Assembly (NCBI RefSeq): GCF_001447385.1
Contig: NZ_LLWQ01000193.1
Span: 186,001-250,000 of the forward strand
DNA: 64,000 nucleotides
Direction of reading: 5' to 3'
DNA from: Paracoccus sp. MKU1
GTDB lineage: Bacteria; Pseudomonadota; Alphaproteobacteria; Rhodobacterales; Rhodobacteraceae
Shown: in pieces, positions 56,563-64,000 of the stretch
Layout: each line of letters begins with the position of its first letter
Position numbering within the stretch: the first letter of the stretch is position 1
Translations under genes and position numbers: made by a program
Notes under the pieces: model-generated
Databases searched by the model: none
What the model saw: only the letters and a program-made list of their open reading frames with translations
Told to the model about the DNA's origin: nothing

Positions 56563-57166
56563 ACTGGATCGGATTGCGCGGCTTGGGCCCGGGCGGAGAA
56601 TCGTCGCCATCGTGGGGGCGCCGGGATCGGGGAAATCCACCCTGGCCGCGCGGCTGGTGGCAGGGCTCTCGGATGCGGTCCTGGTGCCGATGGACGGGTT
56701 CCACCTGGACAACCGGCTGCTGGAAGCGGATGGGCTGCGCGGCTGCAAGGGCGCGCCCCAGACCTTCGACGCGGCGGGCTTCGTGGCGCTGGTGCAGCGG
56801 CTGAAGGCGGGGGGCGAGGTGATCCATCCGGTCTTCGACCGCGCGCGGGACCTGGCCATCGCCGGCGCCGGCCGGGTCGCGGCGAACACAAGGCTGGTGG
56901 TGGTCGAGGGCAATTACCTGCTGCTGGACCGGGCGCCCTGGCGCAAGCTGGCCGGGCTCTGGGACCTGTCGGTGATGCTGGACGTGCCGATGGCGGAGTT
57001 GCGCCGCCGCCTGACCGCACGCTGGCAAGGGCTGGGCCGCTCGCCCGCCGAGGTCATGGCGCATCTGGAGAACGACCTCGGCAATGCCGAGCTGGTGCAG
57101 CGCGAATCGCTGCCCGCCGATCTGCTGGTCCGGCCCGCAGCTATGTCTTCGGCCGAAACGCCTTGA
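56552..57166 (+). CDS. frcK: FrcK-like P-loop kinase (uridine kinase/phosphoribulokinase-like)
   Basis: A 204-residue nucleoside/sugar-kinase-like NTPase. Walker A is GAPGSGKSTLAARL (about 24-37), followed by VPMDGFHLDNRLLE with the conserved Asp/His/Asn of pantothenate- and uridine-kinase relatives, VVVEGNYLLLD, and the lid ELRRRLTARWQGLG. S. meliloti FrcK is its known counterpart; its real substrate is uncertain. The ATG lies within the tail of a repeat element and has no clear ribosome site. The last 26 nt overlap the convergent mogA. Confidence 0.88.
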   Translation: MEEILDRIARLGPGRRIVAIVGAPGSGKSTLAARLVAGLSDAVLVPMDGFHLDNRLLEADGLRGCKGAPQTFDAAGFVALVQRLKAGGEVIHPVFDRARDLAIAGAGRVAANTRLVVVEGNYLLLDRAPWRKLAGLWDLSVMLDVPMAELRRRLTARWQGLGRSPAEVMAHLENDLGNAELVQRESLPADLLVRPAAMSSAETP

Positions 57167-57689
57167 TGCGGGCCGGGTCGGTTTCCACATAGGCCGCCCC
57201 GATCAGGTCGAGGCAATAGGGCACCGCCGCGAAAACGGCATCGAGGCAGGTGGCGATGGCCGAGGGCTTGCCGGGGAGGGTGATCATCAGCGTCGCGCCG
57301 CGGATGCCCGCGGTCTGGCGCGACAGGATGGCGGTCGGCACCTCGCGCAGGCTGGCGCGGCGCATTTCCTCGCCGAAGCCGGGCAGTTCCTTGTCGATGA
57401 CATCGGCCATGGCCTCGGGCGTCTGGTCGCGCGGCGCCGGGCCGGTGCCGCCGGTGATCAGGATCAGGTCGGCGCCCTGTTCGTCGGCCAGATCGCGCAG
57501 GCAGTCCGCGACGATCTCGCGCCCGTCGGGGATGATGCGGCGGGTGATGTCCATGGGCGAGGTGACGGTGGCGCGCAGCCAGTCCTCGGCCCCCGGCCCG
57601 CCCCTGTCCTCGTATGCGCCGCTGGCGGCACGGTCCGAGACGGTGACGATGGCGATATGGGCGGGGCGGTCGGCGGGGCTCTGGGTCAT
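57141..57689 (-). CDS. mogA: Molybdopterin adenylyltransferase
   Basis: A 182-residue MogA/MoaB protein that adenylates molybdopterin before molybdenum insertion. It shows IAIVTVSDRAASGAYEDRGGP, the LITGGTGPAPRDQTPEA loop (about 77-93) and ATLMITLPGKPSAIATCLDAV. Its end overlaps frcK on the opposite strand by 26 nt. No other molybdenum genes are in the window. Confidence 0.93.
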   Translation of the reverse strand: MTQSPADRPAHIAIVTVSDRAASGAYEDRGGPGAEDWLRATVTSPMDITRRIIPDGREIVADCLRDLADEQGADLILITGGTGPAPRDQTPEAMADVIDKELPGFGEEMRRASLREVPTAILSRQTAGIRGATLMITLPGKPSAIATCLDAVFAAVPYCLDLIGAAYVETDPARIKAFRPKT

Positions 57690-57731
57690 GGCGGCATCTT
57701 GGCGCAGGCGGCGCGCGAAGGGAAGCGCGTC

Positions 57732-58211
57732 TCAGCCGCGCCGCGCCGCCTCGATGGCCGCGACGTCGATCCGGGTCATCTCCATCATCGCCTCGAAGGC
57801 GCGCTTCGCCTCGTCGCCGCCGGCGGCCAGCGCGTCGGTCAGCACCCGCGGCGTGATCTGCCACGAGACGCCCCACCTGTCCTTGCACCAGCCGCAGGCG
57901 CTTTCCTGGCCGCCATTGCCGACGATCGCGTCCCAATAGCGGTCGGTTTCCTCCTGGTCGTCGGTGGCGATCTGGAACGAGAACGCCTCGTTGTGCCGGA
58001 AGGTCGGGCCGCCGTTCAGGCCGAGGCAGGGGATGCCCGCGACGGTGAACTCGACCAGCAGCACATCGCCCGCCTTGCCCGAGGGGAAGTCGCTGGGCGC
58101 GTGGCGCACCGCGGTCACGGCGCTGTCGGGAAAGGTCTCGGCATAGAAACGGGCGGCCGCCTCGGCCTCGCCGTCATACCAGAGACAGACGGTGTTCTTG
58201 GCCATGGTCAT
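57732..58211 (-). CDS. PhnB-like VOC superfamily protein
   Basis: A 159-residue glyoxalase-fold (VOC) protein of the PhnB/3-demethylubiquinone-methyltransferase-like group: KNTVCLWYDGEAEAAARFYAETFPDSAV, FTVAGIPCLGLNGGPTFRHNEAFSFQI, GWCKDRWGVSWQITPRVL. Function unknown for the group. AAGGAGG lies 9 nt before ATG 58211. Single gene; two repeat copies lie upstream. Confidence 0.9.
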   Translation of the reverse strand: MTMAKNTVCLWYDGEAEAAARFYAETFPDSAVTAVRHAPSDFPSGKAGDVLLVEFTVAGIPCLGLNGGPTFRHNEAFSFQIATDDQEETDRYWDAIVGNGGQESACGWCKDRWGVSWQITPRVLTDALAAGGDEAKRAFEAMMEMTRIDVAAIEAARRG

Positions 58212-58283
58212 GTCCGGTTCCTCCTTGAAGCGTTGCCTGCGGGCAAACGCGCCATGGCACCCGCGGTTCCCCCGGCTTCGCCG

Positions 58284-58357
58284 CGGCGGGAGTATTTGGG
58301 AAACGGTGAATGAGAGGCGCGGGGCGCCTGCGGCGGGAGTATTTAGGGAACGAAGAA
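58284..58357 (+). repeat. Two tandem copies of the dispersed element
   Basis: CGGCGGGAGTATTTGGGAAA with CGGTGAA at 58284-58310 and CGGCGGGAGTATTTAGGGAA with CGAAGAA at 58331-58357, same orientation, 47 nt apart start to start. They fill the gap between the argG end and the PhnB-like gene start. Confidence 0.8.
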
Positions 58358-58396
58358 GCCGGCCAAGGCGGCGGGTCATCGGGCGGCTTAGCCAGC

Positions 58397-58427
58397 AAAA
58401 AGGCCACGGAACCTGTCCGCGGCCTTT
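58397..58427 (-). terminator. Rho-independent terminator after argG
   Basis: On the minus strand AAAGGCCGCGGA / TCCGTGGCCTTT (58416-58427 with 58399-58410; one mismatch), loop CAGGT, followed by TTTT. Confidence 0.85.
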
Positions 58428-58448
58428 GGAATGCCAATGCCGGTGCGG

Positions 58449-59675
<1,227 letters not shown>

Positions 59676-59798
59676 GGTTGGCCCCCAAAAGCAGATTCCG
59701 GCAGGGAATAGGACCATTCGCCGGTTGTCACAAGAGGAGCGGCGTGAATAACCCCGACCCAGTCAACAACCGCAAAGCAGCGAACAGGGCAGGCAAAC

Positions 59799-60587
59799 AT
59801 GCGCAATCGGGCAGGCGCCATTCGGGATTGGTGGATCCGGCAGGAACAAAGGATGCGCAGCTTGCGGCAGGCGTGCCTGCCCGCGTCGCTGGCGCTCCTG
59901 TCGTTGGCGGCGCTCGGTGTGGCGGCGATGGCGTTGCTGCCGCTTCCCAGACCGGTGGGCCTGGCGATTGGCGGAACGGTGGCCTTGCTGCCCTTGCTGT
60001 TGGTGTTTTTCTGGCTGATCCACATTCCCGATATCTGGAACGTCCCGCCAAGCTGGGTGGCGGTAACGACATTGCTTATCTCGCTGCCCCTGGTGCTGTT
60101 CGGGCAATATTTCGCTGCGCAGACTCTGAGCGAGATCTTTCGGGACGCGCCCGCGCTCTTTCCCATCGCCTCGGCCGTCGCAGGCTACCTTGGCGTCTTG
60201 TTGGGGGCGCTTGCTCTGATCGGCTATGCCGGGCTGGCTTTCCTGACGGTTCTGGTGAGCTGGGCACTCCTCACCGGATTCATCGGCTGGATCGGTGGTC
60301 GGCGCTTTCTGCGCGATGTGGCCGCCTATGCTGTCGCGGCGCTGCTGATCGGCTGGACGGTCGGCTCGGTCGCGCACCTGGAACGCCTTGCGCGCAATCT
60401 GGTGACCCACATCGCGGTCGAGGCCGATTTCCATTCGGATCACCGGTGCAGCACCGCCGGATGGCCGGAAGGCGTCACGCGGGTCGCCTTTATCGGGGAC
60501 GAACAGGTGCTGGGCTATATCCTTCCAGACCGGCGCATCGTCGCACTGTCCTGCCGACGCGCGGGCGTTATCGGTCATTCGGGCTGA
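59799..60587 (+). CDS. Multi-pass membrane protein of unknown function
   Basis: A 262-residue protein. About five hydrophobic segments are seen (roughly 26-48, 53-74, 86-104, 120-150 and 174-192), then a soluble C-terminal part (about 200-262) with His/Asp-rich EADFHSDHRCSTAGWPEG and a second Cys (ALSCRRAGV), a possible disulfide pair if periplasmic. GC content seems lower than in neighbours, with more varied third positions, so recent gain is possible. ATG 59799 or 59853 (MRSLRQACL) could be the start. I recognise no family. Confidence 0.7.
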   Translation: MRNRAGAIRDWWIRQEQRMRSLRQACLPASLALLSLAALGVAAMALLPLPRPVGLAIGGTVALLPLLLVFFWLIHIPDIWNVPPSWVAVTTLLISLPLVLFGQYFAAQTLSEIFRDAPALFPIASAVAGYLGVLLGALALIGYAGLAFLTVLVSWALLTGFIGWIGGRRFLRDVAAYAVAALLIGWTVGSVAHLERLARNLVTHIAVEADFHSDHRCSTAGWPEGVTRVAFIGDEQVLGYILPDRRIVALSCRRAGVIGHSG

Positions 60588-60628
60588 GGTGTATTGCGAA
60601 TCCACGCATTTCGCGCCATGGCGGGGAC

Positions 60629-61870
60629 ATGGAAAACTTTGCCGCCTCTGTCCGCCAGGCAGAGATCGCGCTGCGCGACCTCTTCGAGCCGACGCCCTTG
60701 CAGAAGAACGACCACCTCTCGGCGAAATACGGCGCCGAGATCTGGCTGAAACGCGAAGACCTGACGCCGGTGCGCAGCTACAAGCTGCGCGGCGCCTTCA
60801 ACGCCATGCGCAAGATCGGCGCCGGATCGCAGGGGCATTTCGTCTGTGCCAGCGCCGGCAACCATGCCCAAGGCATGGCCTTTGCCTGCCGGCATTTCGG
60901 GACCAAAGGCACGATCTTCATGCCGGTCACCACGCCCAGGCAAAAGATCGACAAGACCCGCATCTTCGGCAACGGCGCCATCGAGATCGTGCTGACCGGC
61001 GATTATTTCGACCAGACGCTGGCCGCGGCGCAGGACTTCGCCCGCACCCACGGCGCGACCTTCCTGTCGCCCTTCGACGATGCCGACATCATCGAGGGGC
61101 AGGCCACGGTCGGGCTGGAGCTGCTGGACCAGCTTGGCGGAGCGGCCCCGGACATCGTCGTGCTGCCGGTCGGCGGCGGCGGGCTGGCCGCCGGCGTCAC
61201 CCGGCTGCTGGCCGAACTGGCCCCCGGCACGCGCGCCGAATTCGCCGAGCCGGAAGGCGGCGCCAGCCTGCGCGAGGCGCTGCTGGCGGGCCACCCCGTG
61301 ACCCTGCCCGCCGTGGACAATTTCGTGGACGGCGCCGCCGTGGCTCGGATCGGCGACCTGCCCTTTCGCGCGCTGGCCGGTTTCGGCGCCGGCCGGGTCC
61401 ATACCGCGCCCGAGGACCGCATCTGCGCCACCATGCTGGAGATGCTGAACATCGAGGGCATCGTGCTGGAACCTGCCGGGGCGCTGGCGGTGGACGTGCT
61501 GTGCGACATGCCCGACCTGGCCGGCAAACGCGTGGTCTGCATCTGCTCGGGTGGCAATTTCGACTTCGAGCGCCTGCCCGAGGTCAAGGAACGCGCCCAG
61601 CGATTCTCGGGCCTCAAGCGCTATTTCATCCTGCGCATGCCGCAGCGGCCGGGCGCCCTGCGCGATTTCCTGTCGCTGCTCGGTCCCGAGGACGATATCG
61701 CGCGGTTCGAATATCTGAAGAAATCGGCGCGCAATTTCGGTTCGGTCCTGATCGGCATTGAGACCACCGCCCCGGAAAATCTGGAACGGCTGTGCGAAAG
61801 GCTGGAGGTGGCGGGTATCGGCTATCGCGACATCACCCGCGACCCGGTGCTGGCCGAGTTCCTGATCTGA
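60629..61870 (+). CDS. ilvA: Threonine dehydratase (threonine ammonia-lyase)
   Basis: A 413-residue PLP enzyme converting threonine to 2-oxobutyrate for isoleucine synthesis. PLP lysine is Lys52 in VRSYKLRGAF; CASAGNHAQGMAF and the GGGGLAAGV phosphate loop near 186 are typical. A C-terminal ACT-like domain (about 325-410, KRYFILRMPQRPGALRDFLS) indicates the short, single-regulatory-domain biosynthetic form. The frame is open far upstream across the membrane gene, but the ATG at 60629 begins the homology. Confidence 0.95.
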   Translation: MENFAASVRQAEIALRDLFEPTPLQKNDHLSAKYGAEIWLKREDLTPVRSYKLRGAFNAMRKIGAGSQGHFVCASAGNHAQGMAFACRHFGTKGTIFMPVTTPRQKIDKTRIFGNGAIEIVLTGDYFDQTLAAAQDFARTHGATFLSPFDDADIIEGQATVGLELLDQLGGAAPDIVVLPVGGGGLAAGVTRLLAELAPGTRAEFAEPEGGASLREALLAGHPVTLPAVDNFVDGAAVARIGDLPFRALAGFGAGRVHTAPEDRICATMLEMLNIEGIVLEPAGALAVDVLCDMPDLAGKRVVCICSGGNFDFERLPEVKERAQRFSGLKRYFILRMPQRPGALRDFLSLLGPEDDIARFEYLKKSARNFGSVLIGIETTAPENLERLCERLEVAGIGYRDITRDPVLAEFLI

Positions 61871-61874
61871 CCCG

Positions 61875-62225
61875 CTAGGCACGGCGCGCCCGCCGGTCGG
61901 GATGCAATGCCGCATCCAGCTGGCGCATCAATGCCTGTTTCGAGGCGGAGTAGCTGGCCAGCAGGGATTCCAGATCAACCTCGGCCGGCCGGCCGCCGGC
62001 AGCCTTGCGTTCGCCCGTATCGCAGAGCGTGCCGAACTCGGCAAAGCCCAGGTTCCAGGCGCAGCCTTTCAGGAAATGCAGGTCTGTTTCCAGCCGCAGC
62101 GCATCGCAGCGCGACAGGCGCATGATGACGCCTTCGACCTCGTCCAGAAACAGCTCCAGGATCAGCTGGAATTCGTCATCGCCGACTTCTCCGCGCAGTT
62201 CGTTGATACGGTTCCAATCCAGCAT
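61875..62225 (-). CDS. Hpt-domain phosphotransfer protein
   Basis: A 116-residue four-helix protein with the phosphotransfer histidine His50 in DLHFLKGCAWNLGF, the motif HxLKG of Hpt domains. The rest (DDEFQLILELFLDEVEGVI, LESLLASYSASKQALMRQL) is helical and amphipathic. It would pass phosphate from a hybrid kinase to a response regulator. ATG 62225 has GAGGG at 7 nt. It is divergent from a REC-phosphatase gene, the obvious candidate acceptor. Confidence 0.88.
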   Translation of the reverse strand: MLDWNRINELRGEVGDDEFQLILELFLDEVEGVIMRLSRCDALRLETDLHFLKGCAWNLGFAEFGTLCDTGERKAAGGRPAEVDLESLLASYSASKQALMRQLDAALHPDRRARRA

Positions 62226-62281
62226 GGACAACCCTCGGAAGAATCATGCCTCGTTCATAGCAGAAATTTCATCCATAACGT

Positions 62282-62309
62282 GTTAATCGCGAAAATTGTC
62301 TGGATTAAC
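62282..62309. promoter_or_regulatory. Inverted repeat in the Hpt/phosphatase divergent promoter
   Basis: GTTAATC (62282-62288) and GATTAAC (62303-62309) form a perfect 7-bp inverted repeat with a 14-bp spacer in a 119-nt AT-rich intergenic region. Each arm contains TTAA; TTAAC half-sites resemble those bound by CtrA in this order, but spacing does not match the classic TTAA-N7-TTAA. Confidence 0.5.
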
Positions 62310-62344
62310 GGAACCTTCAGGGCCGGTGGTCTAGACCCTTGCGC

Positions 62345-63616
62345 ATGATGATCCTCGACAGCCAGGCCGTAAATTCCATCCCCCATAGCTGGCGGCTGGT
62401 CCTGCTTGTCGATGACAGCCGGGCGCAAAGGCGGACGCTGGCGGTGCAGCTGATCCGCGCCGGCTATCATGTGGTCGAGGCGGCCAGCGGCGAGGAGGCG
62501 ATGCGCATCTGCCTGGAACGGCGGCCCGACATCGTGATCTCGGACTGGATGATGCCGGGGCAAAGCGGGCTGGAATTCTGCCGCCGCTTCCGCGAGATGC
62601 AGTCGGACCGCTATGGCTACTTCATCCTGCTGACCTCGCGCAACGACAAGAAGGACATCGCCGCGGGACTGCGGGCCGGCGCCGACGAATTCCTGACCAA
62701 GCCGGTCTCGGGGGCCGAGCTGCTGGCCCGGCTTTCGGCCAGCGAACGCATCCTGCGCATGGAGGAAAGCCTGCGCAACGCCAATGCCCAGCTCAACGCC
62801 ACGCTGACCCAGCTGCGCGAGACCCAGGCGGCGATCGAGCGCGACCTGCGCGAGGCGCAGCGCCTCCAGCAGGGGTTGGTGCGCGAACGCCATGGCCGCT
62901 ACGGCGATTTCGACCTGTCTCTGCTGATGCGCCCGGCCGGCCATATCGGCGGCGGCCTGGTCGGGTTCTTTCCGATCAATGCCCGCCGGGTCGGGTTGTT
63001 CGCGCTGGACGTGGCGGGGCATGGCGTGGCAGCCGCCCTGCTCAGCGCCCGGCTGGCGGCGCTGCTTTCGGGGGCGACCGATCAGAACATCGCGCTGCGC
63101 ATCACCGAGCTGGGCCTCTACGACGCCCGTCCGCCGGCCGAGATCCTCAGCCACCTGAACAGGCTGATGATCGAGGAATTGCGTACCGAATCCTATTTCA
63201 CCATGGTCTATGCCGACCTGGATTTCCTGACCGGAAAGCTGCGGCTGGTGCAGGCGGGCCATCCTCATCCGGTGCTGCAACGCGCCGACGGCCGTATCGA
63301 GCGGATCGGGCGGGGCGGCCTGCCCGTGGGGGTCTTTCCCCATGCCGATTATGACGAGGTGCAGCTGGTGCTTGCCCCCGGCGACCGGCTGTTCATCAGC
63401 TCGGACGGGCTGACGGAAAGCGAGAATGCCCGCGGTGAGCCGCTGGGCGAAGACGGGCTGCACGCCATCCTGCGCACCAACGCCACGCTGCGCGGCGATG
63501 CGCTGCTGGAATCGATCTGCTGGTCTGCGGCGCATTATGCCGCCGGGCGGCGCAGCGACGACATCTCGGCCGTGCTGATCGAGCGGCAGGGGGCCGGCGA
63601 CCGTCCATGGGGCTGA
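62345..63616 (+). CDS. Response regulator with PP2C (RsbU/RbaY-like) phosphatase domain
   Basis: A 423-residue protein. The receiver domain (about 17-125) has acidic Asp23/24, phospho-acceptor Asp67 in VISDWMMPGQSG, Thr97 and Lys119 (FLTKP). A coiled-coil linker (about 125-180) leads to a PP2C-type phosphatase (about 190-420) with ALDVAGHGVAAALLSARL, SSDGLTESENARG and RRSDDISAVLIE. Such proteins dephosphorylate an anti-sigma antagonist in partner switching; RbaY of Rhodobacter capsulatus is the closest case I recall. TTG 62339, ATG 62345 or ATG 62348 could be the start. Confidence 0.92.
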   Translation: MMILDSQAVNSIPHSWRLVLLVDDSRAQRRTLAVQLIRAGYHVVEAASGEEAMRICLERRPDIVISDWMMPGQSGLEFCRRFREMQSDRYGYFILLTSRNDKKDIAAGLRAGADEFLTKPVSGAELLARLSASERILRMEESLRNANAQLNATLTQLRETQAAIERDLREAQRLQQGLVRERHGRYGDFDLSLLMRPAGHIGGGLVGFFPINARRVGLFALDVAGHGVAAALLSARLAALLSGATDQNIALRITELGLYDARPPAEILSHLNRLMIEELRTESYFTMVYADLDFLTGKLRLVQAGHPHPVLQRADGRIERIGRGGLPVGVFPHADYDEVQLVLAPGDRLFISSDGLTESENARGEPLGEDGLHAILRTNATLRGDALLESICWSAAHYAAGRRSDDISAVLIERQGAGDRPWG

Positions 63617-63624
63617 GGCCCGAC

Positions 63625-64000
63625 TCAGATTCTGCGCAGCGCCGCCCGCACGAAAGCGCGCAAGCCCGGATCGGGCAGCAACCGCGCGACCTGCGGCAAG
63701 GGCACCCAATGCGCCTCATGCCCCGGCTCGGCGGGGGCGCCCAGCCGCGCCACCGGACGCGCCAGCCAGACGGTGCAGAGCTTTTCGGCCCAGAACCCGT
63801 AATCCGGCATATAGCAGAACCGCCGATAGGCACCGAAACGGCGCGGATTGCCAATGCTCCAGCCCGTCTCCTCGCGTACCTCGCGATGCAGGGCGGCCAG
63901 CGGCGATTCGCCGGGGTCGATGCCGCCGCCGGGCAGCTGGAACTCGGGCTCGGGCGCCTGCTGAAAGGTCAGCAGCACCGCGCCGTCGCGGATCAGCAAG
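63625..64000 (-). CDS. Nudix hydrolase, 5' part cut by the window edge
   Basis: About 125 residues of a Nudix hydrolase. The Nudix box GGGIDPGESPLAALHREVREETGW follows the G-x5-E-x7-REVREETGW pattern with its metal-binding glutamates. The beginning (LIRDGAVLLTFQQ) is the usual first strand of the fold, so a few residues and the start codon lie beyond base 64000. Substrate not predictable. Convergent with the phosphatase gene, 8 nt apart. Confidence 0.9.
   Translation of the reverse strand, partial: LLIRDGAVLLTFQQAPEPEFQLPGGGIDPGESPLAALHREVREETGWSIGNPRRFGAYRRFCYMPDYGFWAEKLCTVWLARPVARLGAPAEPGHEAHWVPLPQVARLLPDPGLRAFVRAALRRI

Noticed and set aside
59678..60628. Apparent 317-residue N-terminal extension of ilvA
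   Set aside because: The frame is open but out of phase with the membrane-protein gene it crosses, and ilvA homology starts at the ATG at 60629.

Overview
The window looks like a chromosomal segment of a high-GC alphaproteobacterium of the Rhodobacteraceae/Paracoccaceae, most likely Paracoccus. The grounds are very GC-rich codon third positions, the gene order glyQ-small ORF-glyS-ppdK, a DksA that has lost most of its zinc-finger cysteines, a four-subunit sarcosine oxidase operon, an frc-type fructose ABC operon, an MnmH selenouridine synthase and an RbaY-like phosphatase. The genus is inferred from memory of these families, not from a search. I see no prophage, transposase, CRISPR array, rRNA or plasmid feature.

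Layout. 0-2.7 kb: a partial unknown protein, a MAPEG membrane protein, lpd and a lytic transglycosylase lipoprotein. 2.7-6.3 kb: GNAT plus MoxR ATPase (minus), then dksA, a DJ-1/PfpI protein and an FAD monooxygenase that seems to start at CTG. 6.4-16.7 kb: a long minus-strand housekeeping block read as glyQ, small membrane ORF, glyS, ppdK, sleB-type hydrolase, extended folB, folP, glmM. 16.7-24.1 kb: SPOR/peptidoglycan-binding protein, isochorismatase-GNAT pair, trkH, a divergent GntR regulator/aromatic monooxygenase pair and tRNA-Gly(UCC). 24.3-30.4 kb: a 27-residue membrane peptide, XpaC-like protein, truA, two polysaccharide genes, uspA, nfuA-like, tsaB and rimI. 30.5-36 kb: a nucleoside (BMP-type) ABC importer ending in purine nucleoside phosphorylase. 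36-42.4 kb: mnmH, L,D-transpeptidase, and a copper/oxidative-stress neighbourhood (possible Cys/His-rich leader, copA, SGNH esterase, PCu(A)C chaperone, sodB). 42.4-48.9 kb: the sarcosine oxidase operon soxB-(membrane ORF)-soxD-soxA-soxG. 49-53.4 kb: ccmI, ruvX, DUF1289, cbpA/cbpM and a ROK regulator. 53.5-57.2 kb: frcBCA plus kinase. 57.1-64 kb: mogA, a PhnB-like protein, argG, an unknown membrane protein, ilvA, an Hpt protein divergent from a response-regulator phosphatase, and a partial Nudix gene.

Most genes are ordinary metabolism or transport, packed with 1-26 nt overlaps that imply translational coupling. The most interesting material lies between or beside them. A dispersed GC-hairpin/AT-tail repeat occurs nine times, and one copy seems to supply the frcK start codon. 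There is a Cys/His/Pro-rich ORF just ahead of copA. Two small membrane proteins sit in or next to operons. Three divergent regulator/promoter regions carry clear symmetric or direct repeats (GntR-monooxygenase, ROK-frc, Hpt-phosphatase). No wholly new multi-gene system stands out; the copA leader is the best lead.
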